Below, piece by piece: positions 35,474 through 44,323 of a DNA stretch of 60,825 nucleotides. This DNA is from Lachnospiraceae bacterium (GTDB lineage Bacteria > Bacillota_A > Clostridia > Lachnospirales > Lachnospiraceae). The notes under the pieces are model-generated. The model worked only from the letters and a program-made list of their open reading frames with translations, was not told the origin of the DNA and did not search any database. Each line of letters starts with the position of its first letter. Within the stretch, counting starts at the first letter, position 1. Position numbers and translations under genes: made by a program. The stretch covers positions 1 through 60,825 of the forward strand of contig JAGBNT010000109.1 in assembly GCA_017634255.1 (NCBI GenBank), in the 5' to 3' direction.

Positions 35474-36691
35474 TCAAAGATTATCCAGGCTCTCGTACAT
35501 GGACATCATCGGCGCCATTATCGCCATGATGAGGAACCCTACTATTCCGGCAAGGATTATTATTATCGCCGGCTCCATTGCCGCCATTAGAGTCTGGGTA
35601 GCTATCTCGACCTCTTCCTCATAATACTCCGCCAGCTTGGTCAAGAGCCCTTCCATATCTCCGGACTCCTCACCTATCCTCGTCATCTGGTAGACCATAG
35701 GCGGAAACTCGCCCGATTCCTCCAGGGGTCTCGACAGCGGAACACCCTGCATTATCTCGTTTCTGCACTCCTTTATGGCATCCTCTATAATAGCGTTGCC
35801 AACCGTTCCCGCAGTGATACCCACCGCCTCGTCCACGGATATGCCCGCTGCCAGCATGGTGCTCATCGTCCTCGCAAAACGTGCGCAGCAGGTCTTTATC
35901 GTAAGGTTTCCGAAAACCGGCGCCTTAAGAGCCAGTCTTCCAAAGACCCTGCGCCCCGACTCAGTTTTCCCGTAGAGCTTTAGCGCTATCACTATGGCTA
36001 TAACGACCAGGATTATGAGATACCAGAACTTTATTATAAAATCGCTTAATTTTACTACCGCGACCGTTATCCCCGGAAGCTTCGCCCCGAGGTCGTTGAA
36101 CATGACCACGTATCTCGGGATGACAAAGGTAAGCATTAAGATTATAACTCCCACTGCCACTATCCCGACAACTATCGGGTACACCATAGCCTTTCGCATA
36201 AGCGCCTTAAGCTTGGCTTCTTTCTCATAGTGGATCGCCATACGCTCAAAGGCTATATCCAGAGCACCGGTGGCTTCTCCGGCTTCTACCATATTGATAA
36301 GAAGCTCCGGATAGACCTTGCTGTCGAGCCTCATCGAGTCCGAAAGCGTCTCACCCTTTTCAACGGAGATCTGCGTATTCTTTACCGTCTTTCGAAGTAT
36401 CGCATTCTGGGTCTGATCCGCGAGCATCTTCAGGGCATCTATAATCGTTACCCCCGCCTGGGTCATAGCCACGAACTGACGGCAAAAAACCGAGAAATCC
36501 CTTGCTCCGGGCTTTCTCGTGCCAATGCTAAACTCTATATTTTTGTCCAGCGCGTCAGCCTCCGATACCTCAAGCACTAAAAGACCGCCGCCCTTGATCT
36601 TCTCCCGGGCTTCGATCTCGTTTTCCGCCTGAAGCTGACCGCGTATCTCTTTTCCTGTCCGGTCAACCGCCGAATAATTATAATTTGTCAC
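35474..36691 (-). CDS. pilC: Pilus inner-membrane platform protein PilC
   Basis: PilC is the membrane platform on which the motor ATPases act. The 405-residue protein has the N-terminal NYSAVDRTGKEIRGQLQAEN segment and two T2SSF domains (about 70-190 and 270-395). The domain starts are FCRQFVAMTQAGVTIIDALK and CCARFARTMSTMLAAGISVD. Three or four membrane helices are visible (YPIVVGIVAVGVIILMLTFV, FWYLIILVVIAIVIALKLYG, AIIIILAGIVGFLIMAIMAP). The start is GTG at 36689-36691, five bases after AAGG. It has its own predicted promoter between pilT and pilC. Confidence 0.93.
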   Translation of the reverse strand: MTNYNYSAVDRTGKEIRGQLQAENEIEAREKIKGGGLLVLEVSEADALDKNIEFSIGTRKPGARDFSVFCRQFVAMTQAGVTIIDALKMLADQTQNAILRKTVKNTQISVEKGETLSDSMRLDSKVYPELLINMVEAGEATGALDIAFERMAIHYEKEAKLKALMRKAMVYPIVVGIVAVGVIILMLTFVIPRYVVMFNDLGAKLPGITVAVVKLSDFIIKFWYLIILVVIAIVIALKLYGKTESGRRVFGRLALKAPVFGNLTIKTCCARFARTMSTMLAAGISVDEAVGITAGTVGNAIIEDAIKECRNEIMQGVPLSRPLEESGEFPPMVYQMTRIGEESGDMEGLLTKLAEYYEEEVEIATQTLMAAMEPAIIIILAGIVGFLIMAIMAPMMSMYESLDNL

Positions 36692-36720
36692 AGCAACCTT
36701 CTATCGTTTAATGATAGCCC

Positions 36721-36750
36721 GACTATATCACCATATCGCACATTTTGCAA
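36721..36750 (-). promoter_or_regulatory. Predicted sigma-A promoter upstream of pilC
   Basis: Minus strand: TTGCAA (36745-36750), 17 bp, TATAGT (36722-36727), with TG before the -10. It shares the 14-mer GAYTATATCACCAT with the pilMN promoter. A small hairpin, CTATC/GATAG, follows before the GTG start. Confidence 0.6.
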
Positions 36751-36772
36751 CAATTATGTTAACAAACAGCCC

Positions 36773-37825
36773 TTACAGCAGCTTCCTCTCGATATAGGAG
36801 TAGTCCTGTGCAAAGGAGATTGCCGTATCCCTGCTGATCTTATTCTTGATATAAAGCTCCGCCAGGTAATCGTCAAGGAGCATCATGCCTGCCTTCCGGC
36901 TGGTCTGTATCATTGAGGTTATCTGATAGGTCTTGCCCTCGCGGATAAGGTTCCTTATAGCCGGATTGGGGACCATTACCTCAAAGGCGGCGCAGCGTCC
37001 TCCTCCCAAAGTGGGAAGGAGCTGCTGGGACACGACGCACTCTAAGACCGTCGAAAGCTGTATCCTTATCTGCTCCTGCTGGTGGGGCGGGAATACGTCT
37101 ATGATACGGTCTATCGTGGCCGCTGCACCCATTGTATGCAGGGTGGAAAAGACCAGATGACCTGTTTCCGCCGCGGTTACCGCCGTGGATATCGTGTCCA
37201 GATCCCTCATCTCTCCTAAAAGAACGATGTCCGGGTCCTGTCTTAAGACCGCCCTTAGGGCATCGGCGTAGCTCTGGGTATCGAGCCCCACCTCCCTCTG
37301 GTTGACTATTGCAGTCTGGGAGCGGTGCAGGTACTCGATAGGATCCTCAAGAGTGATTATATGCACCGGATATTTGCGGTTTATCTCATTTATAAGGGAC
37401 GCCAATGTAGTAGACTTACCGGAGCCGGTAGGTCCGGTCACCAGTACCAGTCCCCTCTTCTTATTCGTAGTCTCCACCACCGCCGCGGGAAGGTTCAAAT
37501 CCTCGGGGGACGGGATGTTGTAGGGCAGAAGTCTTAACGCAGCCGCGTAGGAGCCTCTGGACATAAACACATTTATACGGAAGCGCCCTATTCCCTCCAC
37601 GGAAAGAGCCAGGTCTATCTCGCCCTTTTCCTTAAGCTCGGCAATATTCTGTTCATTTAGAACCGGAAGTATAAGCCTTTCGGTGTCCGCCGGCATGAGC
37701 CTTTCCTCCTCGATAGGAACCAGCTTGCCGTCTATCCTCAACATGGCGGGACGTCCTACGGAAAAATGCACGTCACTCGCACCCCTGTCCATTGCAGCCC
37801 GAAGAGCCTCTTTAATATCCTGCAT
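36773..37825 (-). CDS. pilT: Twitching motility retraction ATPase PilT
   Basis: PilT powers pilus retraction. The 350-residue protein has Walker A GPTGSGKSTT (about 131-140), an Asp box (ITLEDPIEYLHRS), Walker B with the catalytic Glu (DPDIVLLGEMRD, about 199-210), a His box (STLHT) and the PilT-specific AIRNLIREGK. All catalytic residues are present, unlike the second copy at 44323-45384. AGGGGG precedes the ATG. It lies 14 bp after pilB. Confidence 0.95.
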   Translation of the reverse strand: MQDIKEALRAAMDRGASDVHFSVGRPAMLRIDGKLVPIEEERLMPADTERLILPVLNEQNIAELKEKGEIDLALSVEGIGRFRINVFMSRGSYAAALRLLPYNIPSPEDLNLPAAVVETTNKKRGLVLVTGPTGSGKSTTLASLINEINRKYPVHIITLEDPIEYLHRSQTAIVNQREVGLDTQSYADALRAVLRQDPDIVLLGEMRDLDTISTAVTAAETGHLVFSTLHTMGAAATIDRIIDVFPPHQQEQIRIQLSTVLECVVSQQLLPTLGGGRCAAFEVMVPNPAIRNLIREGKTYQITSMIQTSRKAGMMLLDDYLAELYIKNKISRDTAISFAQDYSYIERKLL

Positions 37826-37839
37826 TATAAACCCCCTGT

Positions 37840-39549
37840 TTATATATCAAAAGAAACCTTGGTCATTTCGGAAAATGAAGTCACTCCCTCCAGCACATAA
37901 CGGGTCGCCTCCATGCGAAGGGTGTCCATTCCCCCCTCCAGAGCCGTCTTTCTTATCTGCTCAGTAGAAGCTCTCTCGGTTATATCCCTCCTTATATCCG
38001 CCGTGACCTCCAATATCTCATAGACGCCAATACGTCCCTTGTAGCCGGTGTTGTCGCACTGGGGACAGCCGCCGGGTTCATAGATATCATTGCCCGCGTC
38101 CGGCTTTAGCCCTAAGATGACCTTTTCGTAGCTGTCGGGCTTCCTCTTCCTCCTGCAGAAAGGGCAGAGCCTGCGCACCAGCCTTTGTGCGATGACACCC
38201 ACAAGGGCATCGGATAAAAGATAGGGCTCAACTCCCATATCCACCAGACGGCTTACGGAGCTCGCGGTGGAATTGGTGTGCAGGGTGCTCACCACGAGAT
38301 GTCCCGTGATGGACGCCTGTACCGCAATCTCAGCCGTCTCGGAATCACGTATCTCACCTATCATTATTATATCCGGGTCCTGCCTTAAGATCGACCTTAA
38401 GGCATTGGCAAAGGTAAGATCAGCCTTATTATTTACCTGAATCTGGTTGATACCGTCAATATTCGCCTCCACGGGGTCCTCGACGGTAATGATATTTACA
38501 TCCTCCCTGTTAAGCTCCGACAGGGCGGTATAAAGAGTTGTGGATTTTCCGGAACCCGTAGGCCCCGTAACCAGTATTATCCCGTGGGGGTGCTTAAGGA
38601 TCGAATCGAATTTCTGAACGTCGCTTTCGCTTAAGCCCAGCTCCTCCTTCCGGCGCATCAGCGCGTTTTTGGAGGCTATTCTTAAAACTATCTTCTCTCC
38701 GTATACTGTGGGGATGGAAGATACACGGATATCGTACTCCCTCTTGTCCACTATCTGGGTGATACGCCCGTCCTGCGGCTTTCTCTTCTCCGAGATGTCC
38801 ATGCCTCCGGTAACCTTTATACGGGCGACGATTGCCGGCAGGAGCTTATTTGAATAGGATATCCTCTCATAGAGAGCACCGTCGATACGATATCTGACCC
38901 TTACCTTTTCCGGCATGGGCTCAATATGTATATCAGAGGCTCTCTGCCTTATAGCCTGCTCTATCATGCCCCGTACCAGCTGTACTATGGGGGCGTTGCT
39001 TACCTCTGAGCTTTCCTCCTGAACCTTGTTTTCTTCTTCATTTCCGTAAAGCTCAGCCCGCTCCCTCTCGTATTTGCTGGCTACCTCCAGGGCGTCCTGC
39101 GTACCGTATGCCCTGTCTATGGCAGCATGTATCTGGGAGGGAATGGCTACCCTCGGCTCTATCTGGTAGTTGGTAACTATGCCGAAATCGTCGAGAGCGA
39201 TCATATCCATCGGATCGGACATGGCTACGTACAAAACGTTGGCATTCTCCTGGCTGAAGCCTATGGGAATCGCAAGATACTTCTTTGCCAGGGAGGAGGG
39301 GATAAGAGAGAGCACGGAATCCTCTATCTGCATACCAATAAGATCCGCTATGGGAATCTTTAACTGGCGGCTTAAGGCCTGTGCTATGGCATCCTCGGTA
39401 CACAGATTCAGTCGCACGAGCAGTTCACCCAGCTTTTCGTCCTCCAGCCTCGGCATTTTTAAGGCTTCGTCAAGCTGCTCCTGTGTAAGCACGTTATGCA
39501 TTACCAGAATATCTCCAAGCCTGAGTTTCTTTCTCCCGATCGATGCCAT
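37840..39549 (-). CDS. pilB: Pilus assembly ATPase PilB (GspE family)
   Basis: PilB powers pilus extension. The 569-residue protein has the N-terminal GspE/MshE-type domain (LRLGDILVMHNVLTQEQLDE), the SDIHIEP motif, Walker A GPTGSGKSTT (about 326-335), Walker B DPDIIMIGEIRD, and the extension-ATPase zinc site CPFC ... CPQC (about 463-511). MshE-type N-domains in other bacteria can bind c-di-GMP; whether this one does cannot be judged here. It begins 21 bp after topA, so it may share the dprA-topA transcript. Confidence 0.95.
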   Translation of the reverse strand: MASIGRKKLRLGDILVMHNVLTQEQLDEALKMPRLEDEKLGELLVRLNLCTEDAIAQALSRQLKIPIADLIGMQIEDSVLSLIPSSLAKKYLAIPIGFSQENANVLYVAMSDPMDMIALDDFGIVTNYQIEPRVAIPSQIHAAIDRAYGTQDALEVASKYERERAELYGNEEENKVQEESSEVSNAPIVQLVRGMIEQAIRQRASDIHIEPMPEKVRVRYRIDGALYERISYSNKLLPAIVARIKVTGGMDISEKRKPQDGRITQIVDKREYDIRVSSIPTVYGEKIVLRIASKNALMRRKEELGLSESDVQKFDSILKHPHGIILVTGPTGSGKSTTLYTALSELNREDVNIITVEDPVEANIDGINQIQVNNKADLTFANALRSILRQDPDIIMIGEIRDSETAEIAVQASITGHLVVSTLHTNSTASSVSRLVDMGVEPYLLSDALVGVIAQRLVRRLCPFCRRKRKPDSYEKVILGLKPDAGNDIYEPGGCPQCDNTGYKGRIGVYEILEVTADIRRDITERASTEQIRKTALEGGMDTLRMEATRYVLEGVTSFSEMTKVSFDI

Positions 39550-39570
39550 TATCTCATCCCTTCTTTATCC

Positions 39571-41652
39571 TTAATTCTTATTTATAACATTCTTACATTC
39601 CTCATTGATACACGCCAGCTTAGCTCCCTTTTCCACCATCATGGAGCCGCACTTCGGACATTTCACATCCGAGGGGCGTGACCAGCTCATGAAATCGCAC
39701 TCCGGGTAATTTATGCAGCCATAGTATCTTCTGCCCTTTCTGGTGGACTTGATGGCTATATCAGCGCCGCACTTTGGACAGGCTATACCTATCTTTTCGA
39801 AATAGGGCTTCGTGTTCCTGCAATCGGGAAAGCCCGGGCAGGCAAGGAATTTACCGTGAGGTCCGTACTTAATGACCATGTTCCTGCCGCAGTTTTCGCA
39901 GACTTCGTCCGTAACCTCGTCCTTTATCTCTATCTCCTCTATTTCCTTCTCAGCCTTGTCCACAGCGTCCTTGAGGTCGGGATAGAAATTCTCGATTATG
40001 GTCTTCCAGCGGACATCGCCTTCTTCTACCCCGTCCAGGAGCTTTTCGAAATTCGCGGTGAAATTCACATCCACGATGCTCGGAAAGGCGTCCTTTAAGA
40101 TATTGTTGACCGCCGTTCCTATCTCGGTCACATAGAGATTTTTGTTTTCCTTAGTAACATACCTTCTTGCAAGTATTGTCGTTATAGTGGGAGCATAGGT
40201 ACTGGGGCGTCCTATCCCCTGCTCCTCCAGCGCCCGCACGAGGCTCGCCTCCGTATAGTGGGCCGGAGGATTGGTAAAGTGCTGTTTTTCCTCTATTTTT
40301 TCAAGCTTAAGGGCGCTGTCCTGGCTGATGCCTCCCAGCATTACATTCGAGCCCTCTTCCTCGTCCTCCTTAGGCTTGTACACCTTCATAAAGCCCTCGA
40401 ATACCAGCTTGGATGCCGATGCTGAGAACAGATATTTATCATCCGCTATGAGCTTGACGTTTGAGGTCTCGTATTCGGCAGAAGCCATCTGCGAAGCGGC
40501 AAACCTCTTCCAGATAAGCTCATAGAGCCTGTACTGCTCCCTCGAAAGGCTCCCCTTTATGGAGGCAGGAGTCCTTGCAATATCGGTGGGACGTATTGCC
40601 TCATGGGCGTCCTGTATCTTTTTATCGCTCTTCTTTGCAGCTGCCGCTCCGCTTAAATAAGCCTCCCCGAAGTTGGCTCTTATATATTCTGCCGCGGCTG
40701 CCTGTGCCTCCTCGGATATCCTGGTGGAATCGGTCCTGAGGTAAGAGATCAGTCCTACCGTACCCTCTCCCTTTATATCTATTCCTTCGTAGAGCTGCTG
40801 GGCTATACGCATTGTCTTCTGGGTGGAGAAGTTAAGAACCGAGCTGCCCTCCTGCTGCATTGTGCTGGTGGTATAGGGAAGGGGCGGCTTCCGGGTTCTT
40901 TTTCCATTTTTTACCTCATAGACCCTGTATGCCGCCTTTTCACATTCTTTCTTTATCGCCGCAGCCTCTTCACCGGTGCGGACGGTTATCTTTCCGTTTT
41001 TATCTCCGTAAAAGCCTGCGATCAGAGGCTTCTTCTCTCCCTCTGCCTTAAAGGAGGCGTCGAAAGTCCAGTATTCCTCGGGAATAAAAGCGTTTATCTC
41101 ATCCTCCCGGTCGCAGATCATCCTGAGTGCCACTGACTGAACCCTGCCTGCGGAAAGACCTCTTTTTACCTTTGCCCAAAGCAGGGGCGAAATCCCGTAG
41201 CCTACCATCCTGTCTAAGACCCTCCGCGCCTGCTGGGCGTCCACGAGATTCATATCTATATTCCTGGGATTTTTAATGGCGCTCTTTACCGCGTTTTTAG
41301 TGATCTCGTTAAAGGTTATGCGTTCAACCTTCTTATCCGTCTCTCCGGGCTCCAGCTTCAGCGCCTTGGTAAGATGCCAGCTTATCGCCTCTCCCTCACG
41401 GTCCGGGTCGGTTGCAAGATATATGTTGTCTGCCTTTTTTACCTCTTTTCTAAGGGAAGCCAAAAGCTCTCCCTTTCCCCTTATGGTTATGTACTTGGGT
41501 TCGAAATCATTATCGACATCTATTCCCATCTGGCTTTTGGGAAGGTCGCGTACATGTCCCATAGAGGCGACAACCTCATAATTTTTTCCAAGAAACTTTT
41601 TTATGGTCTTTTCCTTTGTCGGAGACTCAACTATAACTAAATTCTTCGCCAT
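39571..41652 (-). CDS. topA: DNA topoisomerase I
   Basis: TopA relaxes negative supercoils. The 693-residue protein has the TOPRIM domain (NLVIVESPTKEKTIKKFLG ... TDPDREGEAISWH) and the active-site tyrosine region GLISYLRTDSTRIS. Three C-terminal zinc ribbons start CENCGRNM, CPKCGADI and CPKCGSMM. A longer open frame adds 47 codons without family likeness. The ATG at 41650-41652 with AAAGGAAAAGC upstream gives the canonical MAKNLVIVESP start. Confidence 0.96.
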   Translation of the reverse strand: MAKNLVIVESPTKEKTIKKFLGKNYEVVASMGHVRDLPKSQMGIDVDNDFEPKYITIRGKGELLASLRKEVKKADNIYLATDPDREGEAISWHLTKALKLEPGETDKKVERITFNEITKNAVKSAIKNPRNIDMNLVDAQQARRVLDRMVGYGISPLLWAKVKRGLSAGRVQSVALRMICDREDEINAFIPEEYWTFDASFKAEGEKKPLIAGFYGDKNGKITVRTGEEAAAIKKECEKAAYRVYEVKNGKRTRKPPLPYTTSTMQQEGSSVLNFSTQKTMRIAQQLYEGIDIKGEGTVGLISYLRTDSTRISEEAQAAAAEYIRANFGEAYLSGAAAAKKSDKKIQDAHEAIRPTDIARTPASIKGSLSREQYRLYELIWKRFAASQMASAEYETSNVKLIADDKYLFSASASKLVFEGFMKVYKPKEDEEEGSNVMLGGISQDSALKLEKIEEKQHFTNPPAHYTEASLVRALEEQGIGRPSTYAPTITTILARRYVTKENKNLYVTEIGTAVNNILKDAFPSIVDVNFTANFEKLLDGVEEGDVRWKTIIENFYPDLKDAVDKAEKEIEEIEIKDEVTDEVCENCGRNMVIKYGPHGKFLACPGFPDCRNTKPYFEKIGIACPKCGADIAIKSTRKGRRYYGCINYPECDFMSWSRPSDVKCPKCGSMMVEKGAKLACINEECKNVINKN

Positions 41653-41740
41653 TGCTTTTCCTTTGTTGCCTAGCATTATGTAAACCACGCGCAGTATATT
41701 GACAACCACGCTATTTTTCGATTTCACAATATACAACAAA

Positions 41741-41791
41741 AAAAATCTTATTGCAAGAGGGGAAATCAGGGGACGCTCCCCCGATTTCCCC
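41741..41791 (-). terminator. Hairpin terminator after dprA
   Basis: On the minus strand GGGGAAATC (41783-41791) pairs with GATTTCCCC (41759-41767), with an inner GGGG/CCCC pairing around GAGCGT. A run of eight T follows after about 13 nt (complement of 41738-41745). The gap before the T-run weakens it, but the stem is strong. Confidence 0.55.
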
Positions 41792-41804
41792 AACAGCCAT
41801 GATC

Positions 41805-42692
41805 CTAAATCTTCTTAATATAGTGCGAGGCGCCGCAGCGCGTTATCATCCCCCCGAGCTCCAGCTTTAATAATATTTCCATCAGCTCCTGCATATCAAG
41901 CCCCGTCTTTCGCGCAAGCTCCCCCATTCCGGTAGGCGCATAGTCTATGCAGCGGAGCACATTTACCTGCCCGGGAGGAAGCCCCCTTAAGCCTGTCTTA
42001 AAAAACACCTGCGTCCCGGGACTCTTTTCCATAAGCCCGAGCGCCTCCAGAATATCCTCCGGTCGGTTTGCCACCCCCGCCCCGTCCGCTATAAGGGCAT
42101 TGCAGCCTACGCTTAAGGGGTCGGATATCCTCCCCGGAACGGCAAAGACATCCCTGCCCTGGTCGAGGGCGCAGCGCACCGTTATGGCTGTTCCTGACTT
42201 GATCCTTGCCTCGACTACCAGCAATATATCGCAAAGCCCTGAAATTATCCGGTTCCTCTGGGGAAAAAGCTCCGCCCTTGCCTCCATATCCGGGGGATAT
42301 TCGCTTATGATGCCCCCGGAGGCTTCCACCTTTTCAAAAAGCTCTGCGTTGAGCTTAGGATATACCACGTTTACACCGCAGCCTAATACGCCAAAGCTCG
42401 CTCCCCCGGCATTTACGGCAGCCTCCTGCGCTATCCCGTCTATCCCCCTTGCCATCCCGCTTATTATCTGTACTCCGTGCCTGGCAAGACCCGCCGCGAA
42501 GAGCTGCGCGACCTTCCTGCCGTATTCGGTATTGCTCCTCGCTCCGATGACAGCTACAGAGGGTTTTTCCGGGTCCGGCAGGGAGCCTTTTACGTATATC
42601 CCCCGTGGAGGCTGGGGTATGGTTTTAAGCCTTTCCGGGAAAGCGCTGTCAAAGGGGGTTAAAAATACGTAATCATCTCTAGTCCCGCCCAT
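41805..42692 (-). CDS. dprA: DNA-protecting / competence protein DprA
   Basis: DprA loads RecA on incoming single-stranded DNA during transformation. The 295-residue protein has the Rossmann-like core: VAVIGARSNTEYGRKVAQLF, IISGMARGIDGIAQEAAV, GVLGCGVNVVYPKLN, FPQRNRIISGLCD and ALDQGRDVFAVPGRI. A C-terminal winged helix (about 230-295) follows. Its start lies inside the end of comM (14-bp overlap) after GGAGATACT, so the two are coupled. With comM and the pilus genes nearby, natural competence is possible (inference). Confidence 0.96.
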   Translation of the reverse strand: MGGTRDDYVFLTPFDSAFPERLKTIPQPPRGIYVKGSLPDPEKPSVAVIGARSNTEYGRKVAQLFAAGLARHGVQIISGMARGIDGIAQEAAVNAGGASFGVLGCGVNVVYPKLNAELFEKVEASGGIISEYPPDMEARAELFPQRNRIISGLCDILLVVEARIKSGTAITVRCALDQGRDVFAVPGRISDPLSVGCNALIADGAGVANRPEDILEALGLMEKSPGTQVFFKTGLRGLPPGQVNVLRCIDYAPTGMGELARKTGLDMQELMEILLKLELGGMITRCGASHYIKKI

Positions 42693-44217
42693 TCCAGTAT
42701 CTCCCGTCCAGGCTCCTGTAGCCTATTGCCTCGCTAAGATGTGCGCAGCGGATCTCATCGGAGCCGTCCATATCGGCTATGGTCCTGGCGCATTTTAATA
42801 TCCTGTGATATGCCCTGGCGCTTAAGTTAAGAACCTTAAATGCCTCCTTTAAAAGGTTCTCCTCCTTTAACCCTAGGCGGCAGTATTTTCTTATGTCCTT
42901 TACATCTATCTCGGAATTAAAATTGATCCCTGTGTCCTTAAACCGCCGGCGCTGTATCTCGAAGGCGCTCATCACCCTCTGTCTTATCCTCTCCGAGCTT
43001 TCCGCCGTTCTGGAATTATCGTTAAGCTCCTCAAAGGAGACCTCCTCCGCCTGGGCGGATATGTCTATCCTGTCCAGAAGCGGGCGGCTTATCCTCGACA
43101 GATATTTCTTTATGGAGACCTCCGTACAGGTACAGCGGGAGCGGTCGGGAAAGTAGCCGCATTTACAAGGATTCATAGCAGCGATCATTAAGAATGACGC
43201 TGGAAAGGTATATTTCCATCCCACCCTCGATACGTTTATCACCCTGTCCTCCAACGGCTCCCTCAATGCCTCCAGGGCAGACCGGGAAAATTCCGGCAGC
43301 TCGTCTAAAAACAGGGCTCCGTAAAGACTAAGGGAGCAGAGCCCGGGTCTCGGATAATGCCCTCCCCCAGACAATGCCTGGGCTGTGGTGGTATGGTGGG
43401 TCTGAACAAAGGGTCTTAAATGCATTATCCCGTCTTCCTTTAAGGCTCCGGCAGCGGAATAGACCTTTGTAAGCTCAAGACTCTCCTTTAGCGTAAGCTC
43501 CGGCATTATCGTAGGTATTCTCTTTGCTATCATACTCTTCCCGCTGCCCGGCGGACCGATCAGAAGGATATTGTGCATCCCTGAAACCGCCACCTCCGCA
43601 GCCCTCCTTGCCTGCTCCTGTCCTTTTAGCTCCGCGAAGTCCACCTCGTACTGCCGTCTTCCCTCCTTTAGAGCCTCCGTCGCCTGAACCGGCTGTATGT
43701 CCACCTCCCCCTTTAAATAAGCCATTGCCTCCTTCAGGGTGGACACTCCGATTACAGAAATTCCTTTTACCGCCCCTCCCTCCCCTGTATTTTCACTGGG
43801 GAGGATGAAGCGGCGATATCCATTCCTTGCCGCCTCCATCACCATTGGCAGGATGCCGTTTATGGGCTTTACCTTCCCCGAAAGGGACAGCTCCCCCACT
43901 ATCACCGAATCCTTAAGCCTCTCTGAGTCCAGCTCCATCATAGCCGCCAGGATGGCAACCGCCTCTGCAAGGTCAAAGGAGGTTCCGCTCTTCCTCATAT
44001 CCGCTGGAGACAGGTTCACCGTTATCTTTTTTGCCGGAAGCTCGAAATCCGAATTTTTGACCGCGCTTTTAATCCTCTCCCTTGCCTCCCTTACCTCGCT
44101 TCCCAGATAGCCCACCATATCAAAGGCAGGCATCGCGTCATCCGCAATGTCGGCCTCTGCATGGATGAGTCTGGCGTCGATACCGTAAAGAGTACTAGAT
44201 ACCACACTGCAAAACAT
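42679..44217 (-). CDS. comM: ComM/YifB family Mg-chelatase-like AAA ATPase
   Basis: ComM is a hexameric helicase that helps branch migration during natural transformation. The 512-residue protein has the N-terminal ChlI domain (YGIDARLIHAEADIADDAMP, GELSLSGKVKPINGILPMV), Walker A GPPGSGKSM (about 218-226), Walker B GALFLDELPEF, and the NPCKCGY ... C-x-C zinc site typical of the family. The C-terminal Mg-chelatase domain follows. GAGGT precedes the ATG. It overlaps dprA. Confidence 0.94.
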   Translation of the reverse strand: MFCSVVSSTLYGIDARLIHAEADIADDAMPAFDMVGYLGSEVREARERIKSAVKNSDFELPAKKITVNLSPADMRKSGTSFDLAEAVAILAAMMELDSERLKDSVIVGELSLSGKVKPINGILPMVMEAARNGYRRFILPSENTGEGGAVKGISVIGVSTLKEAMAYLKGEVDIQPVQATEALKEGRRQYEVDFAELKGQEQARRAAEVAVSGMHNILLIGPPGSGKSMIAKRIPTIMPELTLKESLELTKVYSAAGALKEDGIMHLRPFVQTHHTTTAQALSGGGHYPRPGLCSLSLYGALFLDELPEFSRSALEALREPLEDRVINVSRVGWKYTFPASFLMIAAMNPCKCGYFPDRSRCTCTEVSIKKYLSRISRPLLDRIDISAQAEEVSFEELNDNSRTAESSERIRQRVMSAFEIQRRRFKDTGINFNSEIDVKDIRKYCRLGLKEENLLKEAFKVLNLSARAYHRILKCARTIADMDGSDEIRCAHLSEAIGYRSLDGRYWNGRD

Positions 44218-44290
44218 CCTGAATGTACCTCACTTTCTGCCCGAAGGGAGGACAAAGAGCGCCCCCCGCCGGGCAACACTATAAAATTTT

Positions 44291-44323
44291 AAAAAAGGAA
44301 TTAGTAAAGACCGAAGGGTCTTT
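44291..44323 (-). terminator. Weak hairpin terminator after the second PilT gene
   Basis: AAAGACC (44306-44312) pairs with GGTCTTT (44317-44323) around a 4-nt loop, overlapping the stop codon. On the minus strand a T-run follows only after nine bases, so termination may be partial and comM may be reached by read-through. Confidence 0.4.
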
